DNA from: Verrucomicrobia bacterium UBA6775 | Lineage (GTDB): Bacteria; Verrucomicrobiota; Verrucomicrobiia; Limisphaerales; UBA1096 | Assembly: GCA_002453165.1 (NCBI GenBank) | Contig: DKGH01000044.1 | Coordinates: forward strand, 1-8,722 | Direction: 5' to 3' | Length of the DNA stretch: 8,722 bases | In this document: piece after piece, positions 7,074 to 8,722 of the stretch | How the letters are laid out: every line of letters begins with the position of its first letter | Position numbering within the stretch: position 1 is the first letter of the stretch | Position numbers and translations under genes: made by a program | Notes under the pieces: model-generated | What the model was told of the DNA's origin: nothing | Databases searched by the model: none | What the model saw: only the letters and a program-made list of their open reading frames with translations

Positions 7074-8434
7074 TCGCGCGGCGGGAGCTTCTTGTCGACA
7101 GGCACCTTGTTGAGCTGCGCGAAATGCGGCAGGCCGTTATCGGTCGGCACGTTTGCGTCACCCTCGATCAATGGCGCGACATAGTCGATAAACTGCTGGT
7201 TCGGCAGCCAGCCGTCCTCGCTGATCCAATCGTCCGGGATGGTGCGCTCTACCAGCGCAATATCGCCCAGCGTGTGCAGGCCGGTGGTGAACTCGTACGG
7301 TTTTTTTGAGGCACGCTCGAGCGTGACCATGAACCCGCTTTTGCCCTCGACGGCGGCCTTGACGGCAGCGACTCCGCAGGCGACCGCCTCGTCGATATCC
7401 GTCTGGCTGGCGTAGTGTGCGGCACATCGCTGGGCGTAGCCTAGCTTCACCGTGCGAGTCTTGAGATTCAGTTTGCCATGGACAACCTCGGCCAACGTCT
7501 CCGATGCCCCGGATAAAACCGGGTGACCGAAGGAATCAAGCCGGGTTTTGTCCGCCCCAATTTCATGCCCTTCGGCGTCCTTCACGCCCTCGCCCGCAAC
7601 CACGATGCAGTAGCCAAGCCGGTCCGTGGTCTCCTTGACCTTGGCAAGGAATCTCTCCTCGTTCAGGTGAATTTCAGGAAGCAGGATAATGTGTGGCGCG
7701 TTGTCCTCTTTGCCCTCCTTGGCGAGAACTGTGCCAGCAGCGATCCAGCCAGCAGCTCGTCCCATCACCTCGATAATAAAACAGGCCCCGTCATCGGTAG
7801 CCATTGAGGATGCGTCGCATGCGATCTCCATCACCGTGGTGGCGTTGTACTTTACCACGCTGCCGTAGCCGGGTGTGTGGTCAGTGTGCGGCAGGTCGTT
7901 GTCGATCGTCTTGGGCACGCCGATGCAGCGCAGCTCGTAGCCGCGTTTTTGTGCCTCGAGATGCACCTTGTTGTTGGTGTCCTGCGAGTCGTTGCCGCCG
8001 GCGTAAAAAAAGTAGCGGATGTTGTGCGCCTCAAATACCTCGAACAACCGGTCCATGTCCTTCGCCGCCTGCTCGGGGTTTTTTTGAAATTGAACCTTGT
8101 AGCGGCAGGTGCCCAGCGCGGCGCCGGGTGTGTGCTTGAGTTCCTCGATCGAGCGGGCCTTTTCCTCGTTCAGGTCGATCAGGTTTTCATGGAGGATGCC
8201 ATAAATACCATTCAAGCCGCCGTAGATTTCCTCGATATTGTCCAAGTGCCTGCCGGCCTCCTGAATGACCCCGGCCACGCTGGCATTGATCACCGCCGTC
8301 GGGCCGCCGGATTGGGCCACCAACAGGTTGCCGACCAAGTCGTTTCCGGAGCCGCTGGCCGGGTCCGGGGCAGCGTTAAGGTCGTAGATGAGGCGTTCGC
8401 CAGCGGGTTGAGATTGATCTTCAGAGTCTGCCAT
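7070..8434 (-). CDS. pfp: Diphosphate-type phosphofructokinase (PPi-PFK)
   Basis: This 454-residue cytosolic enzyme phosphorylates fructose 6-phosphate to the 1,6-bisphosphate. Family motifs are QSGGPTAVIN (41-50), YGGLNGIYGI (71-80), AGGNDSQDT (145-153), PKTIDND (174-180), EVMGRAAGW (222-230), GEGV (281-284) and LGYAQR (331-336). Lys175 in PKTIDND replaces the Gly124 of ATP-dependent E. coli PfkA, and Asp149 replaces Gly104 in GGDGS. Both changes are the established mark of pyrophosphate-dependent enzymes, which work near equilibrium in both directions. The base corresponding to Asp127 is kept (Asp178). Asn148 replaces the Asp103 of GGD, a departure worth noting. The ATG at 8434 was chosen over an in-frame TTG at 8455 because GGGAG lies upstream of it (8449-8453), though the 14-base spacing is long. 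It is co-directional with the MocA-type gene, 105 bases downstream of that gene's stop. Diphosphate use is inferred from residues. Confidence 0.93.
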   Translation of the reverse strand: MADSEDQSQPAGERLIYDLNAAPDPASGSGNDLVGNLLVAQSGGPTAVINASVAGVIQEAGRHLDNIEEIYGGLNGIYGILHENLIDLNEEKARSIEELKHTPGAALGTCRYKVQFQKNPEQAAKDMDRLFEVFEAHNIRYFFYAGGNDSQDTNNKVHLEAQKRGYELRCIGVPKTIDNDLPHTDHTPGYGSVVKYNATTVMEIACDASSMATDDGACFIIEVMGRAAGWIAAGTVLAKEGKEDNAPHIILLPEIHLNEERFLAKVKETTDRLGYCIVVAGEGVKDAEGHEIGADKTRLDSFGHPVLSGASETLAEVVHGKLNLKTRTVKLGYAQRCAAHYASQTDIDEAVACGVAAVKAAVEGKSGFMVTLERASKKPYEFTTGLHTLGDIALVERTIPDDWISEDGWLPNQQFIDYVAPLIEGDANVPTDNGLPHFAQLNKVPVDKKLPPRD

Positions 8435-8453
8435 GTTGTTTGCGTATTCTCCC

Positions 8454-8485
8454 AAAAAGGGGGCGAGACATTGCCAATCCGCCCC
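8454..8485 (-). terminator. Terminator-like hairpin with T-run before the phosphofructokinase gene
   Basis: On the (-) strand GGGGCG (8485-8480) can pair with CGCCCC (8465-8460) across a 14-base loop, and one C then TTTTT (8458-8454) follows. This is the layout of an intrinsic terminator, with a short but all-GC stem. It would end the oxidoreductase transcript 55 or more bases after its stop, or act as an attenuator in the phosphofructokinase leader. It is rather weak, so low confidence. Confidence 0.35.
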
Positions 8486-8496
8486 AAGCCTGTCAA
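8468..8496 (-). promoter_or_regulatory. Possible sigma70-type promoter for the phosphofructokinase gene
   Basis: The (-) strand has a perfect TTGACA -35 box at 8496-8491. Seventeen bases further is CAATGT (8473-8468), a poor -10 box (2 of 6). Transcription would start near 8461, giving a leader of about 27 bases that includes the GGGAG ribosome site. In that case the hairpin at 8460-8485 lies mostly upstream of the start and could not attenuate this transcript. Confidence 0.3.
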
Positions 8497-8503
8497 AGCC
8501 AAT

Positions 8504-8517
8504 CGCTTGGCCAAGCG
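8504..8517. repeat. Intergenic 14-bp palindrome, copy of the iterated CTTGGCCAAG element
   Basis: CGCTTGGCCAAGCG is a perfect 14-bp palindrome in the gap between the oxidoreductase and phosphofructokinase genes. It is the only exact copy outside coding sequence. Other exact CTTGGCCAAG copies begin at 2078, 3775, 3901, 4747, 6365 and 8567; 8-bp core copies (TTGGCCAA) begin at 5987 and 6447; and near matches are CTTGGCCAGG at 208 and 2605 and CTTGACCAAG at 6289. Confidence 0.7.
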
Positions 8518-8539
8518 CAGCATTTGTGAAACCCGTTTT

Positions 8540-8722
8540 TTAAAGCCCACCCAAGGGGTTGTCGCGCTTGGCCAAGGGGAAGGGGACGCGGGCGCCGCCC
8601 TGCCTGTGTGACTCAAACAACCCGACGATCATCTCCGTGGCGGTGAGGGTATCGTGGATGCTGGCCTCGGGATCGCGGTCCTCCTCCACAGCATCGATCA
8701 GGTCGCGCACCGCGAGCACGTT
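8540..8722 (-). CDS. Gfo/Idh/MocA-family oxidoreductase, C-terminal 60 residues only
   Basis: The last 60 codons of a gene entering from the right edge, ending in TAA at 8540-8542. The residues read NVLAVRDLIDAVEEDRDPEA, then SIHDTLTATEMIVGLFESHR, ending in RVPFPLAKRDNPLGGL. This is the typical C-terminal helix pair and tail of Gfo/Idh/MocA NAD(P)-dependent sugar dehydrogenases: the pattern 'RDLIDAVE.DR.PE', an alanine/threonine-rich helix with an E-M-I motif, the ESHR stretch, and a PFPL..R.NPL ending. Members oxidise or reduce sugars, inositols and related polyols. The N-terminal Rossmann fold and catalytic EKP motif lie outside the window, so neither substrate nor intactness can be judged. 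Its PLAKRD codons contain one CTTGGCCAAG copy. Confidence 0.8.
   Translation of the reverse strand, partial: NVLAVRDLIDAVEEDRDPEASIHDTLTATEMIVGLFESHRQGGARVPFPLAKRDNPLGGL

Noticed and set aside
6324..8495. AAGCCTGTCA occurs just before the pseudopilin-like ATG (6324-6333) and again before the phosphofructokinase gene (8486-8495).
   Set aside because: Two copies in opposite genetic contexts, one running into a start codon and the other into the complement of a -35 box; likely chance.
7877..8611. 244-codon open frame on the (+) strand opposite phosphofructokinase.
   Set aside because: It covers conserved PFK motifs on the other strand and runs across the intergenic gap; antisense shadow.

Overview
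The window looks like a chromosomal segment of a Verrucomicrobiota bacterium, most likely from the Limisphaerales/Pedosphaera side; a planctomycete-like relative is the alternative. The case rests on a prepilin-type protein with both a GFTLIE N-terminus and an H-X9-DG C-terminal signature, a TPR/FG-GAP/UnbV-like surface protein, secreted carbohydrate-binding-like beta-sandwiches, a Gfo/Idh/MocA oxidoreductase tail, high GC, and almost no Shine-Dalgarno sequences. No mobile element, CRISPR array, tRNA or rRNA is visible. The window is almost fully coding.

Layout: (1) 1-840 (+), a dihydropteroate synthase-like protein cut by the left edge, with several expected active-site residues missing. (2) 845-6261 (-), a tight three-gene operon read right to left: a 1108-residue membrane-anchored TPR + FG-GAP + UnbV-type protein; a 316-residue exported double beta-sandwich protein whose GTG start overlaps the upstream stop by 4 bases; and, 6 bases later, a 378-residue MscS-type mechanosensitive channel that ends 4 bases from the (+) gene. 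(3) 6262-6332, a 71-base divergent control region with a perfect 8-bp inverted repeat. (4) 6333-7073 (+), a type II pseudopilin-like H-X9-DG protein. (5) 7070-8434 (-), a phosphofructokinase with the pyrophosphate-type signature; its TAG stop and that of the pseudopilin-like gene share one CTAG. (6) 8435-8539, an intergenic stretch with a terminator-like hairpin, a possible promoter and a 14-bp palindrome. (7) 8540-8722 (-), the last 60 residues of a Gfo/Idh/MocA oxidoreductase cut by the right edge.

Functionally, the operon looks like cell-envelope machinery: a large extracytoplasmic scaffold with putative calcium-binding repeats, an exported ligand-binding-like partner and a tension-gated channel. 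Its substrate cannot be read from the sequence. The phosphofructokinase is central glycolysis; the other two (+) genes are independent. The most striking non-gene signal is the palindrome CTTGGCCAAG, found seven times exactly (plus two 8-bp core copies) in 8.7 kb, in six coding positions always in the Leu-Ala-Lys frame, and once between genes as a 14-bp palindrome. This resembles a genome-wide iterated palindrome, as HIP1 is in cyanobacteria, but that has to be tested on the genome.
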